DNA of 64,000 bases from Trinickia terrae (GTDB lineage Bacteria > Pseudomonadota > Gammaproteobacteria > Burkholderiales > Burkholderiaceae). Below, one piece after another: positions 53,964 to 64,000 of this stretch. Positions within the stretch are counted from its first letter, which is position 1, and each line of letters starts with the position of its first letter. Both the position numbers and the translations under genes were made by a program. The stretch lies in NCBI RefSeq assembly GCF_005144415.1, contig NZ_SWJE01000015.1, positions 124,001 to 188,000 of the forward strand, in the 5' to 3' direction. Below the pieces are notes generated by a model. The model saw nothing but the letters and a program-made list of their open reading frames with translations, made no database searches and was not told the DNA's origin.

Positions 53964-54162
53964 CGGATGGGCTCTTGTTTAAAGGCCGTGGCCTGACCCT
54001 GACAGACGGGGGGCTTCGGCGGGGACGAATTTGCCGATATTATCGACAACTCCAAGCGGCTGCTGAAAGCGACTGATGCGGACGCACGGCAAACCGGCCG
54101 GCAGCGGCCCGCCCCGTCATCCGGAGCAGGCTGCGGCGTCGGCCTTCTTTCCGGGAGAGTTC

Positions 54163-54789
54163 ATGGCGGTGATCGTGGTGGCGAATCCGAAGGGCGGCGT
54201 GGGCAAGAGCACGCTATCGACGAATCTGGCGGGTTATTTCGCGGCGAACGGCCAGTGGGTGGCGCTCGCGGACCTCGATCGGCAACTGTCGGCGCATGCG
54301 TGGCTGGACCTGCGGCCGGCCGGGATGCCGCCCATCGAGGAGTGGAAGATCGACCTCGATACGCCCGCCAAGCCGCCCCGCGGGCTCGAGCAGGCGGTGG
54401 TCGACACCCCGGCCGGCCTGCACGGCAACCGCTTCGACGTCGCGCTCGAGCTTGCGGACAAGGTCATCGTGCCGCTGCAGCCGTCGATGTTCGACATCCT
54501 GGCGACGCAGCAATTTCTCGAGCGGCTCGCGAAGGAAAAGGCCGTGCGGCGCGGGTCGATCGAGGTCGGCGTGGTGGGGATGCGCGTCGATGCGCGCACG
54601 CGCTCGGCGGAGCAGCTGCATCGATTCGTCGAAGGGTTGAAGCTGCCGGTGCTCGGCTTCGTGCGCGATACGCAGAACTACGTGCAGCTTGCCGCGCACG
54701 GCCTGACGCTCTGGGATGTGGCGAAGAGCCGGGTCGAGAAGGACTTGGAGCAGTGGGCGCCCATCATCGAGTGGGCGAGCAAGAAGTGA
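54163..54789 (+). CDS. Orphan ParA-family ATPase
   Basis: 208 residues from ATG 54163 (GGGAGAG upstream). Deviant Walker A in ANPKGGVGKSTLSTN at residues 6-20, then LADLDRQLSAHAWLDLRP and VVDTPAGL. No ParB gene or parS-like sites are near, so it is not a plasmid-type partition pair. It may position a protein cargo. Some Burkholderiaceae carry it in this chromosomal setting beside panCD. Confidence 0.87.
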   Translation: MAVIVVANPKGGVGKSTLSTNLAGYFAANGQWVALADLDRQLSAHAWLDLRPAGMPPIEEWKIDLDTPAKPPRGLEQAVVDTPAGLHGNRFDVALELADKVIVPLQPSMFDILATQQFLERLAKEKAVRRGSIEVGVVGMRVDARTRSAEQLHRFVEGLKLPVLGFVRDTQNYVQLAAHGLTLWDVAKSRVEKDLEQWAPIIEWASKK

Positions 54790-54859
54790 GGCGCGTGGCG
54801 GGTGCGTCGTCAGGTGGGACAGGCGCCCTGCCCGAAGGCGCCTGTGCTCGATCCGCCGC

Positions 54860-55246
54860 TCAGGTCCAGTTCTGGACCGGTACGTGATCCCGGCTTCCTT
54901 TGATCTTGTTGTTCTCGTCGACGAATACGAGGTTCGGCGTCCAGCCGGCCTTGAGCTCGGCTTCGTCGACCGTCGCGAAGGCCGCGATGATCACGAGGTC
55001 GCCCAATTGCGCGCGGCGCGCCGCCGAGCCGTTGAGCGAAATCATCCCGCTGCCGCGCTCGCCCTTGATGGCGTAGGTCGAGAAGCGCTCGCCGTTGTTG
55101 ATGTTCCAGATGTCGATGCGCTCGTTCTCGACGATGTTCGCCGCTTCGAGCAGGTTTTCGTCGATTGCGCAGGAGCCTTCGTAATGGAGCTCGCAGTGCG
55201 TGACCGCGGCGCGGTGAATCTTCGATTTCAGCATATGGCGCTGCAT
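54860..55246 (-). CDS. panD: Aspartate 1-decarboxylase
   Basis: 128 residues. The self-cleavage site Gly24-Ser25 is in [12 protein letters not shown]; cleavage creates the pyruvoyl cofactor. Makes beta-alanine for pantothenate. It starts 10 bases after the panC stop in the same minus-strand unit. Confidence 0.96.
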   Translation of the reverse strand: MQRHMLKSKIHRAAVTHCELHYEGSCAIDENLLEAANIVENERIDIWNINNGERFSTYAIKGERGSGMISLNGSAARRAQLGDLVIIAAFATVDEAELKAGWTPNLVFVDENNKIKGSRDHVPVQNWT

Positions 55247-55256
55247 GGTCTTTCCG

Positions 55257-57087
<1,831 letters not shown>

Positions 57088-57089
57088 GC

Positions 57090-57275
57090 TCAGAAGTTCT
57101 GGTAGTAGACGTAGGACGTCTGCTGGACGCGCGATTCCTGCTGCTCGGCACGTTCTTCGAGATCGATCGGCTGCTTGTCCCACAGCAGCGAACGGCCGCG
57201 GCGCTGTTCTTCTTCCAGCGTCGGCTTTTGTTGTTTCAGCTGGTTCAGGAATTGCGTGATGTCTGATTGATACAT
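57090..57275 (-). CDS. DUF3460 family protein
   Basis: 61 residues: MYQSDITQFLNQLKQQKPTLEEEQRRGRSLLWDK, then a Gln/Glu helix and aromatic C-terminus (TSYVYYQNF). This small conserved beta-proteobacterial family regularly precedes scpA. Function unknown. Coupled to scpA by a two-base gap. Confidence 0.85.
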   Translation of the reverse strand: MYQSDITQFLNQLKQQKPTLEEEQRRGRSLLWDKQPIDLEERAEQQESRVQQTSYVYYQNF

Positions 57276-57661
57276 GGCTCGACGTTCTCGAAAATAGGGC
57301 GGCAAGCCCGTCAGGCCGCCGCCGCCGTTTGATCAGCCGCAATTTTACCGCAAGCGTGCCGCGCCCGACGCGTCATGCGGAACATCCGCTTTTTTGAGCC
57401 GTCAAAGGCGGGCGCGCGGCTTCCGGCGAGCCTGATCTTCCGCTGGCGAGGGGCGGCGGACGACGCGTAGACAAGGCGTCTGCGCTCGTGTGGTCAAATA
57501 CACGGCTGCAGCCTGCCTTGCCGCAAGACCCGCAGCGTGACGCGCGGCGAAAGCGGCATTTAGGCTTTCCGGCCTCGCTGCCGCAGGTTTATCTACAGCC
57601 AGGGCCCGTGATTGGCATGAACGGGCGCTGATCCACCCAACACCATGGCCGGAGGTCCCGT
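57276..57661. other. 386-base divergent spacer, no gene seen
   Basis: Lies between the DUF3460 start and tamA. G/C-rich and without a convincing reading frame, RNA or repeat; it should contain the two divergent promoters, but I could not pick out clear elements. Confidence 0.6.
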
Positions 57662-59482
57662 TTGCCGGGGTATGTGTCCCACCCGACGCGCGGCGCGCGC
57701 GCAGCTACCGATCGCGCGGACGGCGCGAAGCCGGCGCGCCGAGCAGTGCGCGGCATGCTGCCGGCTGTCGTCGGCTGCCTGCTGATCGTTTTTGCGATGC
57801 CGGCGAGCGCGAAGTACGACGTCGATATCGACGCGCCGCGCTCGGTCAAGAAGCTGCTCAAGGAGCACCTGGATATCTCCCGCTTCGCCAAGCGAGACGA
57901 CATCAGCGACGACCAGTTCACCTTCCTCGTCACCGCCACGCCGCAGCAGGTGCGCGACCTCGCCGCGACCGAAGGCTACTTTGCGCCGGTCGTGCGCACC
58001 GACGTGCGGACCACGGCCAAGGGCACGAAGGATGTGATGGTGAGCGTCGATCCGGGGCCGCGCATGATGGTGTCGTCGGTGACGCTGTCGTTCAAGGGGC
58101 CGGTGCTGACGGAAGACCCCAGGCAGGAGACCGCAACGCGCTTCGCCTTCTCCCTGCACGAGGGCGACCCGTTCACGCAATCGGACTGGGACGGCGCGAA
58201 GAACGCCGCGCTCAAGCAGCTGCAGTCGCGCCGCTACCTGGGCGCGAAGATCCAGCGCTCGGAGGCGCGGATCGATCCGCGCACGAAGAGCGCTGCGCTA
58301 TCGGTCACGTTCGACAGCGGCCCGACGTTCACGCTCGGTCCGCTCGACGTCTCCGGCGTGCGCCGCTACCCGGGCGACATCGTCACCAAAGTGAACCCGC
58401 TCGGCGTCGGCGAGATCTACGATACGCAACGCATCGCCGAGCTGCAGCGGCAACTGCAGAACACGCCCTATTACGCGAGCGTCGCGATCGACGTCGACAG
58501 CGACGTCCAGAAGCCGCAGCAGACGTCCGTCCACGTGAAGGTCAGCGAGTATCCGTACAACAGCGTGCGCGGCGGCGTCGGCTATGCGACCGACACCGGC
58601 GCGCATGTGCAGGGCTCGTACACGTACCTCGATACGTTCGGCGCGGCGTGGCCGCTGTCGATCCAGGGGCGTCTCGACCAGATCCAGCAGTACGGGCAGA
58701 TCACGCTCTCGATGCCGCCCGGGGCGCGCGCCTGGACCAACAGCGCGCTCGCGTCGTACACGAGCACGAACGTGTCCGGCACGACGATCTACAGTGCGCG
58801 CGCCGGCGTGCAGCGCTCGCGCACGAGCCAGAACATCGACTACACCTACTCGATCCTGTTCTACGACGACCGGCTCGACCAGAACGCCGTCGGCCCGCAG
58901 ACGAGCCGGGCGCTCGTGCCCCAGTGGTCGTGGACGCGCCGCAATACCGACGACCCGCTGTTCCCGCGCGCGGGCAACTTGATCCATGCCGAGGCGGGCT
59001 TTGCGGTCAAGAACGCGCTGGCCGACCAGAGCTTCATCCGTGGCTACGCGCGCGCTCAGCAGTACCTGCCCGTTGGCAGGCGCGACCTGTTCGTGTTTCG
59101 CGCCGAAGCGGGCGGCGTGTTCACGAGCGGGCCGTCGAGCGGCGTCCCGGCATCGCTGCTGTTCCGCGCGGGCGGCTCGAACTCGGTGCGCGGCTACAGC
59201 TTTCAGAGCATCGGCAACAACGTCGACGGCTCGGTGCTGCCGACCAAGTACCTCATGACGGGCTCCGCCGAATACCAGCACTGGTTCAATCACGACTGGG
59301 GCGCGGCCACTTTCTTCGACATCGGCACGGCCACCGACACCTGGGGCGAGAAGGTCTTCTATCCCGGCCTCGGCTTCGGCGCGCGCTGGCGCAGTCCGGT
59401 CGGCCCGGTCAACGTGGACCTTGCTTACGGCCTGCGCGACAAGAGCGTGCGGCCGTACCTGACGCTCGGCATCGCCTTTTAA
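57662..59482 (+). CDS. tamA: Autotransporter assembly factor TamA (Omp85 family)
   Basis: Up to 606 residues: POTRA repeats in the first half (KLLKEHLDISRF...; GPTFTLGPLDVSGVRRYPGDIV) and a 16-strand barrel with the Omp85 motif region RAGGSNSVRGYSFQS, ending in GIAF. The annotated start is TTG 57662. ATG 57755 gives a cleaner signal peptide (MLPAVVGCLLIVFAMPASA) and may be the true start. Works with TamB, 15 bases downstream, in outer-membrane protein insertion or lipid transport. Confidence 0.92.
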   Translation: MPGYVSHPTRGARAATDRADGAKPARRAVRGMLPAVVGCLLIVFAMPASAKYDVDIDAPRSVKKLLKEHLDISRFAKRDDISDDQFTFLVTATPQQVRDLAATEGYFAPVVRTDVRTTAKGTKDVMVSVDPGPRMMVSSVTLSFKGPVLTEDPRQETATRFAFSLHEGDPFTQSDWDGAKNAALKQLQSRRYLGAKIQRSEARIDPRTKSAALSVTFDSGPTFTLGPLDVSGVRRYPGDIVTKVNPLGVGEIYDTQRIAELQRQLQNTPYYASVAIDVDSDVQKPQQTSVHVKVSEYPYNSVRGGVGYATDTGAHVQGSYTYLDTFGAAWPLSIQGRLDQIQQYGQITLSMPPGARAWTNSALASYTSTNVSGTTIYSARAGVQRSRTSQNIDYTYSILFYDDRLDQNAVGPQTSRALVPQWSWTRRNTDDPLFPRAGNLIHAEAGFAVKNALADQSFIRGYARAQQYLPVGRRDLFVFRAEAGGVFTSGPSSGVPASLLFRAGGSNSVRGYSFQSIGNNVDGSVLPTKYLMTGSAEYQHWFNHDWGAATFFDIGTATDTWGEKVFYPGLGFGARWRSPVGPVNVDLAYGLRDKSVRPYLTLGIAF

Positions 59483-59497
59483 CCAAGATCACCAAGC

Positions 59498-62400
59498 ATG
59501 ACGACGGACTCCCCCGCCAATCCGCCCGCGACGCCGCCTCCCGGCCCGCCTCCCGACGATCAGCCGGCGGGCGGCGCGCCGGGCTCGCCTGCGCCGCGCG
59601 GGACGCCGCCGAGGCGCCGGGTGCTGAAGGCGCTCGGGAGGACGGTGGTTTTCATCGTGTTTCTCGCCGTGCTCGCCATCGGCGCGCTGTACGGCGCGAT
59701 CGCCACCGGGCGCGGCACGCGTCTCGCCTGGCAGGCGGCCGTGTCGGTGCTCGGCGGGCGGCTGGCCGGCACGTTCGACGGCGGCTCGCTCGCCACCGGC
59801 GTGCGTTTGTCGAACGTCCGGTGGCGCAGCAGCCTCGACGGCAAGGGCGACGAGATCCGGATCGACCGTATTGCGGGCAGTTGGGGGCTGACGCGCTCGC
59901 CGTGGCGCTTTACGGTCGGCTATCTGCGCGTCGGCACGATCGATGCGCGCCTCGCCCCGTCGCCGCCGAGCACCGAGCCGACCGTGCTGCCGCAGGACCT
60001 GCAACTGCCGATGCAGCTCGAGGTGCGCGATCTGCGCGTCGACAAGCTGGTGTTGCACGAGGGCACGTCGACGACGGAGTACGCCCGGCTGATTTTCCAC
60101 GGACGCAGCGACGGGCGGCATCACGAGGCGTCGGTCGAGCGGCTCGACACGCCGTTCGGCGCCGTGACCGCGGAGGCCAAGCTGGATGGCGTGCGGCCGT
60201 TCGCGCTTTCCGGCAATGCGGGATATTCCGGCAAGGTCGCCGAGGAGCCCGTGCAGGTGCGCGCGCGCGTGTCCGGCACGCTCGAGGCGCTCGTCGCCGA
60301 TCTGGACGCGACAGGGATGAAGCTGGCGGGGCAGGCGCGCGTCGAAGCCGCGCCGTTCTCCGATGTGCCGCTCACGCGTGCGACGCTCGCGTTCGATCAC
60401 GTCAATCCGCAAGCCTTCAGCCAGGGCGCGCCGTTTGCCGATCTGGCGGTGCGGGCGGAGCTGGCGCCGGTGACGGGGCCGGAAGGGGCGAAGGCGGCGG
60501 GCAGCGGGACGGGTAGTGCTTCGAGCGCCTCGGGGGCCTCGCACGCTTCGACTGGCGCCTCGACTCATACCGCTGCGCCGAAACCGGCTTCCACGGCTTC
60601 CGCCGCAGGCTTCGCCGTCGCTGGCCGGGTTTCGATCGTCAACGCGAAAGCCGGCGGGATCGGCGAGCACCTGCTGCCGATCATTGACGCGCGCGCCGAC
60701 GTCCGGCTCGACGCCCGCGAGCAGCGAATCTCGAACCTCAACGTGCGCCTCGTCAAGAACGCCACGCTCACCGGCGATGGCGCGTTCGCGGGCGGCAAAG
60801 GCAAGTTCGATTTGCGCGCGGCCGGGCTCGACCTCAACACGTTCGAGGCGAGCGTGCGGCCGACCGCGCTGGCCGGACCGATCGGCATCACGCTCGACGG
60901 CGCCAAGCAGGCCGTCGTGTTCGACCTCGCCGACCCGAAGGCCGCGCTGCGGGCGCAGGCGCACGTGGCCCAGGATCCGGCGCAGATCGCGTTCGACAAC
61001 GTTCGCGTGAGCTCGGGCAACGGCCGCATCGATCTGTCGGGCACGCTCAAGCACGACGCGAATGCCAGCTACAGCGTGAAGGCCGCGCTGACCGATTTCG
61101 ATCCGCTGTCGCTGATGGCGCCCGCGAAGCCCGCAGCCGCGGCGAAGCGTCCCATCGAAGCGCGCGTCAACGGCACCTTGAGCGCCACCGGCGCGCTCGG
61201 CCCGACGCTCACCACGAAGGCGCAGTTCAAGCTCGGCGACAGCGTCTACGACGGCATGCCGCTGACGGGCGCAGGCACCGTCCAGCTCGCCGGATCGCGG
61301 ATCCTGCCGAGCAGCGTGAACCTGTCGATCGCGGGTAACCAGGTCGATCTGAACGGCAGCTTCGGCACGCCGCGCGACCGCTTGCAATTCCACGTCGACG
61401 CCCCGCAGCTCGACCGCCTCGGCTTCGGCCTGGCCGGTCTTGTGCGGGCGGACGGCGACATCACGGGCTCATTCGCGCATCCGAACGTCGCGCTCGCCTA
61501 CAAGGCCGACGGCGTCGTGTTCGGCGAGAACCGCCTCGGCCATGCGGAAGGCCGCGCCGAGCTGCGCGACGGCGCCCGCGGCGCCATGGTGTTCACGGCC
61601 GACGCGCGCGATTTGAGCAGCAACGGCATCGAGCTGAAGACGCTCACCGCCCAGCTCACGGGCACGCGCGCGAAGCACGCGCTGCAAGCGGCGGCGGCCG
61701 GCACCGTGCACGGCCGCCCGGTCGGCCTGACGCTCGCCGCCGACGGCGGCCTGACCGAGACCCGCGAAGGCACGCGCTGGGACGGCACCGTCACGCGCCT
61801 GGCGAACAAGGGCATGCCCGCGCTGAATCTCGAAGCGCCGGTGACGGTGAGCGCGGGCCTTGAGCGCGCCGTGCTCGGCGCGACGCGGCTCACGCTCGAA
61901 GGCGCGGTGCTCGACTTGAAGTCGCTGGCGCTCGATCACGGCACGATCCGCTCGGCCGGGTCGCTCACGAACGTGTCGGTCGCGCGGCTTCTGGAAATCC
62001 AGCAGGAGCTGACCGGCCAGCGTCCGCCCGTCAGGACCGATCTCGTGTTCGACAGCGACTGGAACCTGAACGTCGGCCAGACGGCGAGCGGCTACTTCCA
62101 GATCAAGCGCCGCGGCGGCGACCTGACGCTCGATACCGGGCGCGGCGTGGCGGCGCTCGGCATCACCGATATCGCCGCGCGTGCCGAGTTCGGCGAGGGC
62201 CGGCGGCTTGCTGCCACGGTTCACGCGCAGGCGAGCCGCATCGGCATCGTCGAGGCGAACGTCGCCGTGCCGCTCACGCCGCGCGACGGCTTCCTCGCGA
62301 TCGCCGAAGACGCGCCGCTCTCGGGCGCCGTGAACGCCGACGTGCCGTCGCTGACGACGACGGGTGGCCTGTTCGGCCCGAGCTACCTGCTTGCCGGCCA

Positions 62401-63631
62401 TCTCGCGCTGAAGCTGACGGTCGCCGGCACGGCCAAGAAGCCGAGCCTGTCGGGGGCGCTCACGGGCGACGGCCTGTCCGCGACGCTCGTCGACCAGGGC
62501 GTGCAGCTGAAGAACGGCGTGATCCGCATCGTGCTCTCGGAGAATCTCGTCGACTTCCAGAACGTCGAGTTCCATGGCGGCGACGGCACGCTGCGCGCCA
62601 CGGGGCGCGTGCGCCTCGATAGCGCCAGCGACGAGCCCGATCTCACGGCGAGCATCGTCGCCGACAAGCTCGATCTGTTCGCCTCGCCCGACCGGCGGCT
62701 GTCGCTCACCGGCAGCGCGACGGTGGCCAACGGCGGCACGGCGGGCATCGACATCAACGGCAAGTTCAAGGTCGACCGCGCGCTCTTCGACATGCCCGAG
62801 CAGGCGGCGCCGCATCTCGGCGACGACGTCGTGATCGTGCGCTCGGACGGCACCGTGCGCGGCCAAGCGCAGGAAGCCGACCCGACCAACAAGCCGGTGG
62901 GCCGCTTCGCGCCGCGCGCGAACGTCGACATCAACCTCGGCGACAACTTCCGCTTCCGCGGACAAGGCGCCGACCTCGGCTTGCGCGGCACGATCACGGC
63001 GCTGTCGGCGCCGAACATGCCGCTGCGCGCGGTCGGCAACGTGCGCGTGACCGAGGGCTCGACCTACACCTCCTTCGGCCGCAAGCTCGCGATCGAGAAC
63101 GGCTTCTTCACCTTCAACGGGCCGGTCGCTAACCCCGGCATCAACATCCTCGCGATGCGGCGCAACCAGGAGGTCGAGGCCGGCGTGCAGGTGACGGGGA
63201 CGATCCAGTCGCCGGTGGCGAAGCTCGTTTCGGAGCCGAACGTGCCGGACAACGAGAAGCTGTCGTGGCTGCTGTTCGGCCACGGCACCGACCAGGGCAA
63301 CAACCTGGGCCAGCAGAGCACGATGACGACGGCGCTCGCGCTGCTCGGCAGCGCGACGGGCAAGCGCGTCGCGCAGACCTTCGGGCTCGACGAGTTCTCG
63401 GTCGGCCGCAGCGACGTGGGGTTGACCGATCCGCAGGTGGTGATGGTGTCGAAGGCGATCAGCGAGCGGCTCGTGCTCGGCTACGAGCAAGGGCTGCAAA
63501 CGGCGAGCAATGCGTTCAAGGCGACGCTGAACCTGACGCGGTTCTGGTCGGTTTCCGCGTATGGCGGAACGTTCCAGGGGCTCGATCTGAACTATACGAA
63601 GCGGTTCGACAGTCTGTTTGGGGGGCGGTGA
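59498..63631 (+). CDS. tamB: Translocation and assembly module subunit TamB
   Basis: 1,377 residues. Pro/Gly-rich cytoplasmic start, a single inner-membrane anchor at about 48-70 (VVFIVFLAVLAIGALYGAIA), a long beta-helical AsmA-like body, and the C-terminal DUF490 domain (FTFNGPVANPGINILAMRRN through LLFGHGTDQGNNLGQQS) that contacts TamA. An unusual Ser/Ala/Gly/Thr-rich insert lies near residues 330-370. Forms a periplasm-spanning groove. Confidence 0.94.
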   Translation: MTTDSPANPPATPPPGPPPDDQPAGGAPGSPAPRGTPPRRRVLKALGRTVVFIVFLAVLAIGALYGAIATGRGTRLAWQAAVSVLGGRLAGTFDGGSLATGVRLSNVRWRSSLDGKGDEIRIDRIAGSWGLTRSPWRFTVGYLRVGTIDARLAPSPPSTEPTVLPQDLQLPMQLEVRDLRVDKLVLHEGTSTTEYARLIFHGRSDGRHHEASVERLDTPFGAVTAEAKLDGVRPFALSGNAGYSGKVAEEPVQVRARVSGTLEALVADLDATGMKLAGQARVEAAPFSDVPLTRATLAFDHVNPQAFSQGAPFADLAVRAELAPVTGPEGAKAAGSGTGSASSASGASHASTGASTHTAAPKPASTASAAGFAVAGRVSIVNAKAGGIGEHLLPIIDARADVRLDAREQRISNLNVRLVKNATLTGDGAFAGGKGKFDLRAAGLDLNTFEASVRPTALAGPIGITLDGAKQAVVFDLADPKAALRAQAHVAQDPAQIAFDNVRVSSGNGRIDLSGTLKHDANASYSVKAALTDFDPLSLMAPAKPAAAAKRPIEARVNGTLSATGALGPTLTTKAQFKLGDSVYDGMPLTGAGTVQLAGSRILPSSVNLSIAGNQVDLNGSFGTPRDRLQFHVDAPQLDRLGFGLAGLVRADGDITGSFAHPNVALAYKADGVVFGENRLGHAEGRAELRDGARGAMVFTADARDLSSNGIELKTLTAQLTGTRAKHALQAAAAGTVHGRPVGLTLAADGGLTETREGTRWDGTVTRLANKGMPALNLEAPVTVSAGLERAVLGATRLTLEGAVLDLKSLALDHGTIRSAGSLTNVSVARLLEIQQELTGQRPPVRTDLVFDSDWNLNVGQTASGYFQIKRRGGDLTLDTGRGVAALGITDIAARAEFGEGRRLAATVHAQASRIGIVEANVAVPLTPRDGFLAIAEDAPLSGAVNADVPSLTTTGGLFGPSYLLAGHLALKLTVAGTAKKPSLSGALTGDGLSATLVDQGVQLKNGVIRIVLSENLVDFQNVEFHGGDGTLRATGRVRLDSASDEPDLTASIVADKLDLFASPDRRLSLTGSATVANGGTAGIDINGKFKVDRALFDMPEQAAPHLGDDVVIVRSDGTVRGQAQEADPTNKPVGRFAPRANVDINLGDNFRFRGQGADLGLRGTITALSAPNMPLRAVGNVRVTEGSTYTSFGRKLAIENGFFTFNGPVANPGINILAMRRNQEVEAGVQVTGTIQSPVAKLVSEPNVPDNEKLSWLLFGHGTDQGNNLGQQSTMTTALALLGSATGKRVAQTFGLDEFSVGRSDVGLTDPQVVMVSKAISERLVLGYEQGLQTASNAFKATLNLTRFWSVSAYGGTFQGLDLNYTKRFDSLFGGR

Positions 63632-63669
63632 GGCGGGGCTGCGCCGCGCTTCCCGGCTTCGAAAACAAA

Positions 63670-63697
63670 AAAAGCACGCCGTTCAGAGCGTGCTTTT
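63670..63697. terminator. Bidirectional terminator between tamB and metG
   Basis: AAAAGCACGC (63670-63679) pairs with GCGTGCTTTT (63688-63697). An A run precedes and TTTT ends the right arm, serving both converging genes. Confidence 0.88.
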
Positions 63698-63735
63698 CTC
63701 GAAGGCGGCCCGGATGCGGCCGCCGATTTTCTGCC

Positions 63736-63766
63736 GCCGGACCGCCGGATCGCCGGATCGCCGGAC
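63736..63766. repeat. Short tandem repeat of GCCGGAYC
   Basis: Four 8-base units (GCCGGACC, GCCGGATC twice, GCCGGAC partial) next to the metG stop codon. Likely simple slippage. Confidence 0.7.
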
Positions 63767-64000
63767 TTACTTCACCCGCATCCCCGGTTTCGCCCCGCTA
63801 TGCGGCTCGAGCACGTAAAGCCCCGGCTCGGCCTTCTCGTCCGCCGCCGACGCCGCGAGCACCATCCCTTCGGAGAGCCCGAACTTCATCTTGCGCGGCG
63901 CAAGGTTCGCGACCATCACGGTCAGCTTGCCGATCAAGTCTTCCGGACGATATGCCGACTTGATGCCCGAGAACACGTTGCGCGTCTTCTCTTCGCCGAC
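63767..64000 (-). CDS. metG: Methionyl-tRNA synthetase, C-terminal fragment
   Basis: The last 78 codons are visible. [44 protein letters not shown] and the closing [18 protein letters not shown] are the Trbp111-like tRNA-binding domain appended to bacterial MetRS. The gene continues beyond the window edge; the catalytic domain is not seen. Confidence 0.9.
   Translation of the reverse strand, partial: VGEEKTRNVFSGIKSAYRPEDLIGKLTVMVANLAPRKMKFGLSEGMVLAASAADEKAEPGLYVLEPHSGAKPGMRVK

Noticed and set aside
61469-63499. 676-codon minus-strand open frame
   Set aside because: Antisense to tamB with no domain; the tamB frame has clear family motifs throughout.

Overview
The window looks like chromosomal DNA of a Burkholderiaceae member (Burkholderia sensu lato: Paraburkholderia, Trinickia, Caballeronia or close kin). 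This rests on the strong G/C bias, on families largely confined to this group (DUF3579, DUF3460, DUF2486), and on gene pairings typical of it (DUF3460-scpA-panC-panD, zapA-6S RNA, tamA-tamB, a Burkholderia-type porin). No species was assigned. Almost everything is ordinary chromosomal backbone. There is no phage, integrase, transposase or CRISPR array.

Layout. 1-71: start of rsuA (minus). 157-4309 (minus): an operon of an enolase-superfamily enzyme plus a ProX-ProW-ProV quaternary-amine ABC importer, opposite a divergent MocR/GntR regulator (4484-5908). 6030-7833: a probable copper-handling group (DUF2946, outer-membrane protein, CopC). 7834-10022: a visibly more A/T-rich two-gene cassette, an OLD-like AAA ATPase plus a DUF4276/TOPRIM-like protein. 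It is bounded by two near-identical 204-bp copies of the copC 3' end (203 of 204 bases). 10401-16650: NitT/TauT-type ABC importer, TctE/TctD-like two-component system, porin. 16902-20583: chemoreceptor, DUF3579 protein, tandem duplicated small exported proteins, glycine-zipper protein. 20704-20788: tRNA-Leu(CAA). 20905-30096: CysB, an orphan binding protein, and the assimilatory sulfate/siroheme genes cysI-DUF934-cysH-cysD-cysN-cobA with convergent cbiX. 30108-35811: lptFG, pepA, holC, a DUF2486 protein, cytochrome c. 35906-41729: ilvD, LysR regulator, padC, lgt, SIMPL protein, EVE protein. 41797-42832: 6S RNA, zapA, coiled-coil partner. 43120-52822: cobalamin import and salvage (btuCD-cobT-cobS-cobC; btuF-cobD-cbiB-cobU; cobQ). 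52983-64000: DoxX, thioesterase, orphan ParA, panDC, scpA, DUF3460, tamAB, end of metG.

How the parts work together. The cys genes reduce sulfate through APS directly: no APS kinase is present and CysH has the Cys pairs of an APS reductase. cobA supplies the siroheme precursor for CysI. The cobalamin genes lack corrin-ring synthesis and fit import and reassembly of corrinoids. The two most unusual signals are the copC-flanked ATPase/TOPRIM cassette, a candidate anti-phage system placed at a recombination site, and a dispersed family of intergenic hairpin repeats (2027-2090, 16741-16870, 34049-34148) whose stems keep pairing through compensatory base changes.
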